A DNA stretch of 64,000 nt from an uncultured Treponema sp. GTDB taxonomy: Bacteria; Spirochaetota; Spirochaetia; Treponematales; Treponemataceae. The notes beneath the pieces were generated by a model. It saw only the letters and a program-made list of their open reading frames with translations, did no database searches and was not told the DNA's origin. Shown here one piece after another: positions 44,514 to 52,752 of the stretch (within the stretch, counting starts at the first letter, position 1; every line of letters begins with the position of its first letter). The stretch is taken from NCBI GenBank assembly GCA_946186185.1, contig CAMHMJ010000019.1, positions 1 to 64,000 on the forward strand, in the 5' to 3' direction. The position numbers were made by a program, and so were the translations under genes.

Positions 44514-44545
44514 CAAAACAGGAACCCCGCTTACGCCAATTTTTT
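44514..44545. repeat. Half-copy of MITE-like family A
   Basis: ACCCCGCTTACGCCAATTTT, preceded by CAGGA, is the inverse of the left-arm core of the family A copies. Only one arm is present. It lies in the gap between the SDR start and the transporter permease stop; the rest of that gap (to 44669) shows no gene. Confidence 0.6.
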
Positions 44546-44669
44546 ATTTATCTATCAAACTTGAATGTAGTACAGGTAATAGTATAAGACAAAAGAACTG
44601 ATTTGACAAACTTTATATGCAGCCGTAAGCGAATCCGCAATAGCAGCCACCAGCTCAAGCCGCAGTTTT

Positions 44670-45629
44670 CTAACGCGATTCTCTGAAGTAGCTTAAGCCA
44701 AGAGCTTCCGGGGCCTGATTTTCTTTTTTGAAGTGCCGGGTCATGAATACAAGGATTACGATTGTGGCAACGTAAGGAATCATATCCATAATCTGGGCAG
44801 AGAAGGAAAAATTCTTTCCGAACATCGTAAAGTTCTGACACTTAAAAATAAGTCCCTTAAGCGCACCAAATGCCCAGGCACAGAGAATTGCCTTAAGGGG
44901 ATTCCACATACAGAAAATTACGAAGGCAACGGAAATCCAGCCGGCACCTGCGGTAATATTTTCCTGCCAGCATGGAACAAAAACCAGAGAAAGATATGCT
45001 CCACCAAGACCGCAGACAAAACCGCCTGCAAGAACATGAAGATACTTGTAAAGAACGACATTCAATCCGGAAGCATCAGCGGCAGCAGGGTTTTCACCGA
45101 TTGCACGAACGTTTAAACCCCAGCGGGTTTTTGTGTAATAGAAATACAGGCAAACTGCAAGAAGCACAGAAAAATAAACATAGCCGCTCTGATTAAACAG
45201 CATTGGCCCGAAAACCGGGATTTTAGAAAGAAGGGGAATTGCCTTTGGTGCAAAAAATACTGAAAAACGCTCTGAAAGCATTCCGCTGGAAAGAGTTTTT
45301 CCAAGATAACTTGCAACTCCGGTTCCAAAAGTGGTAAGAACAAGCCCCGTAACAATCTGATTTCCCTGAAGGGTAATTGTAATCACAGCGTAGATAAGAG
45401 ACCCCAGGCTTCCCGCCAGACCTGCTGCCATAACGGCAACAAAGGGGTCTTTAGTTATAAGAGCGGCAAAATATCCGAAAGAAGCTCCTAAAAGCATCAT
45501 TCCTTCAGTTCCAAGATTTGACTGGCCGGCTTTTTCAAAAAGAATACCGCCAAGAATTCCAAAAAGAATATGGGTTCCGGTCTGAACTGCTACCTGAAGA
45601 AACAGCCCCAGTGATATAAGAAAACTCAT
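44670..45629 (-). CDS. ABC transporter permease, BMP/PnrA nucleoside family (second)
   Basis: 319 aa with about eight to nine membrane helices. GILGGILFEKAGQSNLGTEGMMLLGA is the BPD_transp_2 signature, and GLNVRAIGENPAAADASGLNV is the cytoplasmic loop meeting the ATPase. Starts at an ATGA overlapping the stop of the preceding permease gene, so the two are translated together. It works with the permease at 45626-46768, the double ATPase and the binding lipoprotein. By analogy with T. pallidum PnrABCDE the likely cargo is purine nucleosides, which fits the neighbouring purine genes. Confidence 0.85.
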   Translation of the reverse strand: MSFLISLGLFLQVAVQTGTHILFGILGGILFEKAGQSNLGTEGMMLLGASFGYFAALITKDPFVAVMAAGLAGSLGSLIYAVITITLQGNQIVTGLVLTTFGTGVASYLGKTLSSGMLSERFSVFFAPKAIPLLSKIPVFGPMLFNQSGYVYFSVLLAVCLYFYYTKTRWGLNVRAIGENPAAADASGLNVVLYKYLHVLAGGFVCGLGGAYLSLVFVPCWQENITAGAGWISVAFVIFCMWNPLKAILCAWAFGALKGLIFKCQNFTMFGKNFSFSAQIMDMIPYVATIVILVFMTRHFKKENQAPEALGLSYFRESR

Positions 45630-46768
45630 TTTGAAGCCTCCGTTGATTCAGTTTTATCCGTTGTTTCTGCTTTATCCGTTTTTTTCTCATCATTTTTTTT
45701 GAACGGAAGCTTTTCCTCTTCATTTTTATAGAGGATAACCTTATACCGCACAAAAAACTCTGAACCAAGGACGAAGAAAATTATCACGCCCTGTAAAATC
45801 GTTGCCATGCTGGCAGGAACCTGAAGGGCATTCTGAAGGAAGCTTCCTCCCTGAAGAAGCATACTGAATATAAATGAAACTAAAACCATCAGGAGGGGAT
45901 TCAGACGGCTGAGCCAGGTGGTAATAACCGCCGTAAAGCCCATTGAATTGGACATACTGGAAGAAAGAGAGTTTTCGATGGCAGAAGCCTGCATCATTCC
46001 GGCAAGACCACAGAGAGCCCCGGAAAGAGAAATTGCAATCAATATGGTTTTTGAAACGTTCAAGCCTGCATACCGGGCTGTTTCCACGCTTTCACCGATT
46101 ACAGAAACCTCGTAGCCCAGACGGCTCTTTTTCATAAGGAAGAAAATAAGCACAGCAAGCAGCAATGCAATTACCCAGCCGATATGAATTCCAAAGAGCT
46201 TCGGAAGAATTGCGTTTTTTGTAAAGCGGGCAATCTGAGGAAAACCGTTACCCTTCGGGTCGCGCCACGGACCGTACTGAAGGTAGGCAACCCATTTCTG
46301 GGCAACATAGTTCAGCATCAGGGTTACCAGAGTTTCACTGGCACCCCACTTGATTTTAAGCAGAGCCGGAATAAGGGCAAAAAGCGCGCCGAAGAGAAGC
46401 CCCATTATCATCATAAAAGGTATCATCACGATACCAGGAAGCCTCGGAATAAACAGGGCAATAATCGTAGCACCGAATGCACCCATGTAAAACTGTCCTT
46501 CCGCACCGATGTTCCAGAATTTCATCTTGAAGGCAATGCCGGTACCCAGAGAAAGAACGGTAAGTGGAATCGCCTTGTTCACAGTTTCACGAAAGCGGTA
46601 TGCAGTTCCAAGAGAGCCGGAAAAAAGCTTTGCGTAAACAAGGAAGGGATTTAAGCCCATGGCGTACATAAAAAGCATTGAGCATACAATTGAGCTTAAA
46701 ATTGCAGCGGTATTTATAATCACCTTTTGTTTTAATGAAATGACTGTTCTTGCCTGAATCTGAACCAT
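45626..46768 (-). CDS. ABC transporter permease, BMP/PnrA nucleoside family (first)
   Basis: 380 aa with about nine membrane helices between residues 10 and 345. FKMKFWNIGAEGQFYMGAFGA is the family signature and GYEVSVIGESVETARYAGLNV the coupling loop. The C-terminal ~30 residues are a Lys/Glu/Thr tail. It follows the ATPase stop by 1 bp and overlaps the next permease by 4 bp (ATGA). Paired with the second permease as a heterodimeric channel. Confidence 0.86.
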   Translation of the reverse strand: MVQIQARTVISLKQKVIINTAAILSSIVCSMLFMYAMGLNPFLVYAKLFSGSLGTAYRFRETVNKAIPLTVLSLGTGIAFKMKFWNIGAEGQFYMGAFGATIIALFIPRLPGIVMIPFMMIMGLLFGALFALIPALLKIKWGASETLVTLMLNYVAQKWVAYLQYGPWRDPKGNGFPQIARFTKNAILPKLFGIHIGWVIALLLAVLIFFLMKKSRLGYEVSVIGESVETARYAGLNVSKTILIAISLSGALCGLAGMMQASAIENSLSSSMSNSMGFTAVITTWLSRLNPLLMVLVSFIFSMLLQGGSFLQNALQVPASMATILQGVIIFFVLGSEFFVRYKVILYKNEEEKLPFKKNDEKKTDKAETTDKTESTEASK

Positions 46769-46769
46769 T

Positions 46770-48275
46770 TTACGCCTCTTTTCCCATCATCATAATTCCG
46801 ATTTTTTCCTTTGAAACTTCACGGGGATCTACAATTCCCATATTTCTTCCGTCATGAAGAACCATAATGCGGTCACTGATTGAACAGAGCTGGTCCAAGT
46901 CCTCGGCAATCAGAAGAATGGCAACTCCCTTCTTCTTCTGTTCGTTCAGGATTGCAATGATATTTCTTGTTGAACCGATATCAAGTCCGCGGAAAGGATA
47001 GGAAACAATCAGGAATTTCGGATTCATCTCGATTTCCCGGGCAACCAGAATCTTCTGGATATTTCCGCCGGAAAGCTTACGCACGCTCTGATGAATTGAA
47101 GGAGTTGAAACTCCGTATCGGCTTACGATTTCCTTTGCAATCTTGTCCCCCGCTTTTCTGTCGATAAAAAAGCCCGGCTGAGAGTCGTAGGAACGAAGGA
47201 TGATATTGTTGGTTAAATCCATACCACCCACAAGACCCATTCCAAGCCGGTCCTCCGGAACAAAGTTCATCCGGATACCCAGCTTCTTGATTTCCCGGGG
47301 ATTCATATGAAGAAGCTCGTGGCCTTCAAAAAGTGCAGAACCACTTGCCGCATAAAGTCCGGTAAGAACCTCACAGAGCTCCTTCTGTCCGGAACCCACA
47401 ATACCAGCAACACCAAGGATTTCTCCGCCAAAGGAATCAAAACTGAGATTGTCCAGCAAAATGCCGTCCAGTTTTCCCATGGCGGTAAGATTTTTTACTT
47501 CCAGCACCGGCTTTTCCGATCTCGGTGCCTTTACATATTCAAAGTCGATGGAAACCTTTCCGCCGATCATCATTCCCGCCAGTTCTTCCTGGAAGGTCTC
47601 GGAGGTTTTTACGGTTCCGGAAACCTTTCCTTTCTGAAGAACCGTTACCCGGTCGCTGATTTCCATTACTTCATTCAATTTGTGGGTAATAATTATGATT
47701 GAACAGCCAGCCTCTTTCATTCTGCGAAGGACATCAAAAAGCATCTTCGTTTCCTGAGGGGTAAGGACGGCTGTAGGTTCGTCCAAAATTACGATTTTTG
47801 CCCCGTGATAGAGCATCTTTATGATTTCAACGGTCTGCATCTCACTGATAGACATTTCATATACACGTTTGTTCAGTGGAATCTTAAAACCGTATTTTTC
47901 TTCTATTTCTTCTATTTTTTTCTGGATTTTCTTTTTATTTACAAAAAAGCCCGCCTGTTTTTCGCCAAGTGTAATATTTTCAAGGGCGGTCATGACTTTT
48001 ACCAGCTTAACATGCTGGTGTACCATTCCAATTCCTGCCTGAATGGCATCTTCCGGAGAATAAAACTCAACTTCGTTTCCATATATCAGAATTTTTCCGG
48101 AGTCCGGGCGATAAATGCCGGAAAGCATGTTTACAAAGGTGCTCTTTCCGCTTCCGTTTTCGCCTAAAAGTGCTAAAATTTCACCTTTCTTTAGTTCAAG
48201 AGAGACATTTTGATTTGATTTTACGCTTCCAAAGGATTTACAGAGGGAGCGGACTTCAACAGCATTTTCTGTCAT
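46770..48275 (-). CDS. Double-domain ABC ATPase of the nucleoside transporter
   Basis: 501 aa with two ABC modules in tandem, like sugar and nucleoside importers. Module 1: Walker A GENGSGKSTF (about 38-47), Q-loop, signature YEMSISEMQTVEI (diverged from LSGGQ), Walker B VILDEPTAVL. Module 2: Walker A diverged to GIVGSGQKEL, signature KLSGGNIQKI (about 405), and Walker B degenerate (FLIVSYPFRGLD). Only one composite site is likely to hydrolyse ATP efficiently. A 230-bp palindrome separates it from the binding-protein gene upstream. Confidence 0.9.
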   Translation of the reverse strand: MTENAVEVRSLCKSFGSVKSNQNVSLELKKGEILALLGENGSGKSTFVNMLSGIYRPDSGKILIYGNEVEFYSPEDAIQAGIGMVHQHVKLVKVMTALENITLGEKQAGFFVNKKKIQKKIEEIEEKYGFKIPLNKRVYEMSISEMQTVEIIKMLYHGAKIVILDEPTAVLTPQETKMLFDVLRRMKEAGCSIIIITHKLNEVMEISDRVTVLQKGKVSGTVKTSETFQEELAGMMIGGKVSIDFEYVKAPRSEKPVLEVKNLTAMGKLDGILLDNLSFDSFGGEILGVAGIVGSGQKELCEVLTGLYAASGSALFEGHELLHMNPREIKKLGIRMNFVPEDRLGMGLVGGMDLTNNIILRSYDSQPGFFIDRKAGDKIAKEIVSRYGVSTPSIHQSVRKLSGGNIQKILVAREIEMNPKFLIVSYPFRGLDIGSTRNIIAILNEQKKKGVAILLIAEDLDQLCSISDRIMVLHDGRNMGIVDPREVSKEKIGIMMMGKEA

Positions 48276-48289
48276 AGCAAACCTTAAAA

Positions 48290-48513
48290 TAATAGAAGAA
48301 CAAAAACAAAAAAATAGTTTCTATCCGAAATCTTAATTTGCGGGTCCCAGCGACGGAGAAAATCAAGGTATCCCCCCGCTCCCGCGCCAAAATGAGGCTA
48401 ACGCCCATTTCGTCGCTAGCGGGGTCCCTCCTTAATTTTCTCCTGCGTCCCACAAATTAAGATTTTAATAGGTATTCATTCTATTAAAAATGTTTTTGTT
48501 CTTCTTTTCTATT
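48290..48513. repeat. Long imperfect palindrome, second family (B)
   Basis: Arms of about 95 bp pair: from outside, AATAG, GAAGAACAAAAAC, AATCTTAATTTG, GGG, GGAGAAAAT, AAGG and CCCCGCT, facing each other around a centre near CGCGCCAAAATGAGGC. It sits inside the transporter operon, between the binding lipoprotein and the ATPase. Confidence 0.8.
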
Positions 48514-48533
48514 AGCTTCAAAAAAAAAATCAA

Positions 48534-49634
48534 TTAATTAGCAGGGATTACGCCTTTAACGCCTTTTACGAACCAGCTCATGTTCCATACTTCGTCGTCG
48601 GTCATTACTGTGCCGGCTGGAACTTTTTCGTTTCCGTTCTGATCGTAAACCGGACCTGCAAAAATCTTCAGAGAACCGTCGATGATTGCTTTTTTAGCTT
48701 CTGCAACCTTTTCTGCTGTTCCAGGTGCGCAAAGCTCTGACAAAGCATCAAGGTCAACCATGTCCTTATCAAGACCTTCCCAGTATTTGCGGCTAACCCA
48801 GGTTCCGTCAAGGATTTTTGAAACATCGTCCTTGATGAAGGTTCCCCACTTGAAAATTGGAGCTGTAAGATATGCCTTAGGTGCTGCAAAAGGAGTTGGT
48901 GAGTTATATCCGATACAGAAAGCGCCCTTTTCCTGAGCAGCAACCTGAGGAGCAGTTGTATCCTGGTGCTGTTCGATAACATCGCAGCCCTTGTTCAAAA
49001 GTTCAAGAGCACCCTGTTTTTCAACAGTCGGGTCAAACCATGTGTTTGTCCATACAACCTCTACAGTTGCATCCGGGTTTACAGAGCGTACACCCTGTGT
49101 AAAACCGTTGATACCGCGGATACATTCCGGAATCGGGAATGCTGCTACATAACCGATTTTGTTTGACTTTGTTTTAAGACCGGCAACGATACCTGCAAGA
49201 TAGCGTGCTTCATAGATTTTTCCAAAGTAAGCGCTCATGTTTTCTGCAGTTTTATAACCTGAACAGTGACCGAATTTGATGTTCGGGAAATCTTCAGCAA
49301 CCTTCAAAGTCCAGTCCATGAATCCAAAGCTGGTTGAATAGATTACGTTACAACCTGCGTCGATAAGGTCACGGATTGCCTTTTCGCAGTCAGCGTTTTC
49401 AGGAACATTTTCCTTGTACATTGTCTGCTTTTCAATGTCGATACCAAGATCCTTCAAAGCAAGACGACCCTGATCCTGAGCCTGAGTATAGCCCTGATCA
49501 TTGATAGTTCCGATGTAGACAAAACCAATTTTGATGTTGTCCTTTGTGATTTTTGTGTCAGCAGCACTTTTTTTTGAACAGCCAGAAAGAACAGCAAGAG
49601 CTGCAAGCATCAAACAAACTGAAAGTTTTTTCAT
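48534..49634 (-). CDS. BMP/PnrA-family substrate-binding lipoprotein
   Basis: 366 aa. The lipobox VLSGC (Cys19) anchors it to the membrane. The mature protein is a periplasmic-binding fold of the BMP family: NIKIGFVYIGTINDQGYTQAQ, VIYSTSFGFMDW, FGHCSGYKTAENMSAYFGKIYEARYLAGIVAG, GYVAAFPIPECIRGINGFTQG and VWTNTWFDP. These are the positions lining the ligand pocket in T. pallidum PnrA, a purine nucleoside receptor. First gene of the transporter operon; a GGGAGAAG SD follows directly on a small hairpin. Confidence 0.88.
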   Translation of the reverse strand: MKKLSVCLMLAALAVLSGCSKKSAADTKITKDNIKIGFVYIGTINDQGYTQAQDQGRLALKDLGIDIEKQTMYKENVPENADCEKAIRDLIDAGCNVIYSTSFGFMDWTLKVAEDFPNIKFGHCSGYKTAENMSAYFGKIYEARYLAGIVAGLKTKSNKIGYVAAFPIPECIRGINGFTQGVRSVNPDATVEVVWTNTWFDPTVEKQGALELLNKGCDVIEQHQDTTAPQVAAQEKGAFCIGYNSPTPFAAPKAYLTAPIFKWGTFIKDDVSKILDGTWVSRKYWEGLDKDMVDLDALSELCAPGTAEKVAEAKKAIIDGSLKIFAGPVYDQNGNEKVPAGTVMTDDEVWNMSWFVKGVKGVIPAN

Positions 49635-49645
49635 TTACTTCTCCC

Positions 49646-49661
49646 GTGCATAACCATGCAC
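49646..49661 (-). promoter_or_regulatory. Hairpin touching the SD of the binding-protein gene
   Basis: GTGCAT, 4-nt loop, ATGCAC is a perfect 6-bp hairpin ending at the base just before GGGAGAAG. It could modulate ribosome access; no purine riboswitch core was recognised nearby. Confidence 0.4.
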
Positions 49662-49706
49662 TAATATTTTAGAGAGCAAAACTGCCCTTTTTTACAGATT
49701 AACCTG

Positions 49707-50282
49707 TTAGTCCTCAAAAACGATGGAACCGTCTTCGTTCATTTTTTTGATTTTCGCAAGGCTTTCAATTCTATAGCCCTTTCTGCGGATTTCTTCACCG
49801 CCGTTCTGAAAGCCCTTTTCAATCGCGATGCAGACACCTGCAACCTTTGCACCTGCCTGTTCAACCAGATCTATAAGACCGTTCAGGGCGCTTCCGTTGG
49901 CTAAAAAGTCATCAACCAGAAGAACCTTGTCCTCCGGTGAGATATATCGCTTTTGAACCACAACATTGTAATATTCAGAATGAGTATATGACCATACAAC
50001 AGTGGAAAGCATTTCTCCGTTCACATTGGAACTCTGATGTTTTTTTGCAAAAACCAGAGGCACCTTAAACTCCCGGGCAACGGGATATGCCACTGCAATT
50101 CCGCTGGATTCAATTGTAAGGATTTTTGTAACTTCTGTATTGTCGTAAAGCCGTTTGAACTCTTTACCCATTTCATCAAGAAGAAAAACGTCAATCTGAT
50201 GATTTAAAAAACTGCTGACCTTAAGAATATTTCCCGGAAGAACTTCACCATCCTTCCGAATGCGATTTTCCAATAATTCCAT
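49707..50282 (-). CDS. xpt: Xanthine phosphoribosyltransferase
   Basis: 191 aa, the length of B. subtilis Xpt. It converts xanthine and PRPP to XMP. Seen: MELLENRIRKDGEVLPGNILKVSSFLNHQID at the start, LTIESSGIAVAYPVAREF, VPLVFAKKHQSSNV, and the PRPP loop VLLVDDFLANGSAL. TTGCCG, 17 bp, TATTAT (50288-50316, minus strand) ends 5 nt before the ATG: leaderless or nearly so. It lies upstream of the nucleoside transporter operon in the same direction and may be co-transcribed with it. Confidence 0.9.
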   Translation of the reverse strand: MELLENRIRKDGEVLPGNILKVSSFLNHQIDVFLLDEMGKEFKRLYDNTEVTKILTIESSGIAVAYPVAREFKVPLVFAKKHQSSNVNGEMLSTVVWSYTHSEYYNVVVQKRYISPEDKVLLVDDFLANGSALNGLIDLVEQAGAKVAGVCIAIEKGFQNGGEEIRRKGYRIESLAKIKKMNEDGSIVFED

Positions 50283-50287
50283 AACAT

Positions 50288-50367
50288 ATAATAGTAAATA
50301 ATTAAAAAATCGGCAAGAGTTTGAAAAGTGCAGTTTTTTGTAGAAAAAATGTCCTCATTTTGATAAT
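50288..50367. promoter_or_regulatory. Divergent promoters of xpt and the PurF homolog
   Basis: Leftward: TTGCCG (complement of 50311-50316), 17 bp, TATTAT (complement of 50288-50293). Rightward: TTGTAG (50338-50343), 18 bp, GATAAT (50362-50367), giving a leader of about 100 nt before the PurF homolog, in which I see no known riboswitch. Confidence 0.5.
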
Positions 50368-50472
50368 ATAGACCCTGTCATTTCAGTAATTTTGCACGGA
50401 GTTCAATTTCATCAGGCTCAAAGAATGCAAATTACCGGCATTAACTTTATGAAAATCATTTAAGAGGTTATT

Positions 50473-51891
50473 ATGGGCGGAATCTTTGGAGTTGCTTCTA
50501 AAAGCGACTGTTCGCTGGATTTGTTTTTCGGAGTTGACTATCATTCACATTTAGGAACACGACGGGGAGGTCTTGCAGTACTTTCTGAAGACGGAACCTT
50601 CCTGCGCTCAATTCACAACATTCAGAACTCGCCTTTCAGAACAAAATTTGAAAACGATATCGGAGAAATGCACGGAAAGCTCGGTATCGGTTGTATCAGC
50701 GATTACGAATCCCAGCCTCTTTTAGTAAAATCCCACCTGGGAAGCTTTGCCGTTACCACCGTTGGAATCGTAACAAACAAGGACGAGCTTGTAAAAGAAG
50801 TTCTTGGGGGCGGATACACACACTTCCTTGAAATGAGCGGCGGAGAAATCAACCAGACCGAACTGATTGTTGCCCTGATGAACCACAAGGACACGATTCT
50901 GGAAGGAATCAAGTTCGTTCAGGAAAAAATCAAGGGCTCCATGACCATGCTTGTTATGACACAGGACGGAATCTACGGTGCCCGTGACAAGCTTGGCCGC
51001 ACTCCTCTTCAGATTGGTAAAAAAGATACAGGCTACTGTCTTTCTTTTGAAAGCCACGCCTATATTAATCTTGGCTACAAGGACTTCAAGGAACTTGGTC
51101 CGGCTGAAATCGTTTATGTAACACCGGAAAAAGTTGAAGTCCTGCAGAAGCCGGGTAAAGAGATGAAAATCTGTACCTTCCTCTGGATTTACTACGGATA
51201 CCCGACAGCCTGCTACGAAGGCGTAAATGTTGAAGAAATGCGTTACAACTGCGGACGCTACCTTGCCCGCCGTGACAAAGAAGCCGATGTTCATCCGGAC
51301 GCTGTAGCCGGTGTTCCGGACTCAGGAACTGCACACGCCGTAGGATACGCAAACGAAAGCGGCGTTCCGTTTACACGACCTTTCATCAAATACACTCCAA
51401 CCTGGCCGCGAAGCTTTATGCCTACAAGCCAGGATCAGAGAAATTTGATTGCCCACATGAAGCTTATTCCGGTTCAGCAGCTGATTCACGGAAAGAAGCT
51501 TTTATTAATCGACGATTCCATTGTCCGCGGAACACAGCTTAGAGAAACCACAGACTTCCTCTACGAAAGCGGAGCAAAGGAAGTTCACGTCCGCCCTGCA
51601 TGTCCACCGATTATGTTCGGCTGCAAATACCTGAACTTCAGCCGTTCAAAGAGCGAAATGGATTTAATCACCCGCCGGGTAATCAGACAGTTCGAAGGTG
51701 ACAACGTTTCCGACGAAACCCTTAAGAAATACTGCGACCCGGACAGCCCGGAATACGCAAAAATGCTTGAAGAAATCCGCAAGGAACTCCACTTCACCAC
51801 TTTGCGCTACCACCGCCTGGACGACATGCTGGATTCAACAGGCCTTGACCACGCTAAGCTCTGCACCTACTGCTGGAACGGGGAAGAGTAA
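50473..51891 (+). CDS. Amidophosphoribosyltransferase (PurF) homolog lacking the N-terminal cysteine
   Basis: 472 aa. The N-terminal Ntn domain is clear (HSHLGTRRGGLAVLS, MHGKLGIGCISD), and the PRTase domain has VPDSGTAHAVGYA, the PRPP loop LLLIDDSIVRGTQLRETT and the RPACPPIMFGC and CTYC cysteines of Fe-S-type PurF. But the protein begins MGGIFGV where PurF has MCGIxG: the glutaminase nucleophile Cys is Gly. It may use free ammonia, rely on another glutaminase, or have changed function. AGAGG precedes the ATG, and no alternative upstream start supplies a Cys. Divergent from xpt. Confidence 0.82.
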   Translation: MGGIFGVASKSDCSLDLFFGVDYHSHLGTRRGGLAVLSEDGTFLRSIHNIQNSPFRTKFENDIGEMHGKLGIGCISDYESQPLLVKSHLGSFAVTTVGIVTNKDELVKEVLGGGYTHFLEMSGGEINQTELIVALMNHKDTILEGIKFVQEKIKGSMTMLVMTQDGIYGARDKLGRTPLQIGKKDTGYCLSFESHAYINLGYKDFKELGPAEIVYVTPEKVEVLQKPGKEMKICTFLWIYYGYPTACYEGVNVEEMRYNCGRYLARRDKEADVHPDAVAGVPDSGTAHAVGYANESGVPFTRPFIKYTPTWPRSFMPTSQDQRNLIAHMKLIPVQQLIHGKKLLLIDDSIVRGTQLRETTDFLYESGAKEVHVRPACPPIMFGCKYLNFSRSKSEMDLITRRVIRQFEGDNVSDETLKKYCDPDSPEYAKMLEEIRKELHFTTLRYHRLDDMLDSTGLDHAKLCTYCWNGEE

Positions 51892-51991
51892 GAAAAATAA
51901 TTTGCGTTTTCGTAAATCCGGTTGTATATTAGATGTATAGGAAATGAGAGTTTCCTATAATTCAAAGCCGCTGCGGCACAAGGAGACTATT

Positions 51992-52285
51992 ATGACTACA
52001 TCAGTAAAGGCAGTTGGATTTACACTGGAACAGAAGCAGTCTGACATGATTGATTCGAAATTAAAGAGAATCGCTTATGCAGATGACCTTATCATCGACT
52101 TGCTTTTTAACATCAAGCACGATAAGGCATACGTAGTTGATGCTACTGTAAACTTCCGTTGGGGAACAAGCGCACATGTTTCTGGAGAAGACTTTGACTT
52201 TGGAGCAGCCCTGAACAAAATGATGGATGTGCTTGACAACAAGATTAAGAAAGAAAAGGACAAAATCCAGGATCATCAGAAGTAA
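51992..52285 (+). CDS. hpf: Short ribosome hibernation factor (HPF/YfiA, S30AE family)
   Basis: 97 aa. AIDSKLK-type helix (MIDSKLKRIAYADDLII), a central strand ending in VDATVNFRWGTSAHVSGEDFDFGAALNKMMDVL and a basic helix DNKIKKEKDKI match the S30AE fold, which binds the 30S decoding centre and silences ribosomes in stationary phase. It is the short form lacking the dimerisation tail. The ATG at 51992 follows AAGGAGA; an upstream in-frame ATG at 51944 is not supported. Ends in a strong terminator. Confidence 0.82.
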   Translation: MTTSVKAVGFTLEQKQSDMIDSKLKRIAYADDLIIDLLFNIKHDKAYVVDATVNFRWGTSAHVSGEDFDFGAALNKMMDVLDNKIKKEKDKIQDHQK

Positions 52286-52309
52286 TCCTTAAGATTTTAT
52301 AGATGGAAG

Positions 52310-52343
52310 CGCCCGGAACCACAATAGTTCCGGGCGTTTTTTT
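52310..52343 (+). terminator. Terminator of hpf
   Basis: CGCCCGGAAC, 7-nt loop, GTTCCGGGCG, then seven Ts: a textbook intrinsic terminator 24 bp past the stop. Confidence 0.92.
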
Positions 52344-52447
52344 ATTAAGGTGACGATTTCACGACCTCACCTTCCGCTTACAGCGTTTGTGCCTGCACGC
52401 AACCGTAGATAAAACCTTTAAAAAGAGTCCGCCGTTTTGTTGTTAAA

Positions 52448-52481
52448 TAAAAAAAGACCCTCAATTACTGAAGGTCTTTAT
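52448..52481 (-). terminator. Terminator after tRNA-Leu
   Basis: Minus strand AAAGACC, about 12-nt loop, GGTCTTT, then a run of Ts, starting just past the tRNA 3' end. Confidence 0.7.
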
Positions 52482-52564
52482 ACCGGAGAAGAGACTTGAA
52501 CTCTTACGCCATCGCTGACAAAAGATTTTGAGTCTTTCGTGTCTACCATTCCACCACTCCGGCT
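52482..52564 (-). tRNA. tRNA-Leu (anticodon CAA)
   Basis: 83 nt with a long variable arm, as in class II tRNAs. The acceptor stem is GCCGGAG with CTCCGGT plus discriminator A; anticodon arm AAAGA-CTCAAAA-TCTTT gives anticodon CAA (52529-52531), reading UUG; T arm AAGAG-TTCAAGT-CTCTT. The 3' CCA is not encoded. It is transcribed leftward, convergent with hpf. Confidence 0.93.
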
Positions 52565-52717
52565 CGGTTTGTCAACTATATCAGATTCAAAATATTTTTT
52601 CAAGAGCCAGTAACGGAATTGCAGTATATTTTTCAAAAATTTTAACCGGCTTCCACAGAGGCTCCCCCAAAACTTCCCTCCGTTTTGAAAAAATAATCAA
52701 TTTTTTTAAACTCACTC

Positions 52718-52746
52718 TTGAAATATTCAAACAGCTTTACTAACTT
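52718..52746 (+). promoter_or_regulatory. Leaderless promoter of recQ
   Basis: TTGAAA (52718-52723), 17 bp spacer, TAACTT (52741-52746). The start site falls on the ATG at 52753. No SD. Confidence 0.6.
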
Positions 52747-52752
52747 TAATGT

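Noticed and set aside
49635..50472. Purine riboswitch upstream of the transporter, xpt or purF homolog
   Set aside because: Looked for the three-way junction core motifs on both strands; only short hairpins were seen, and xpt appears leaderless.
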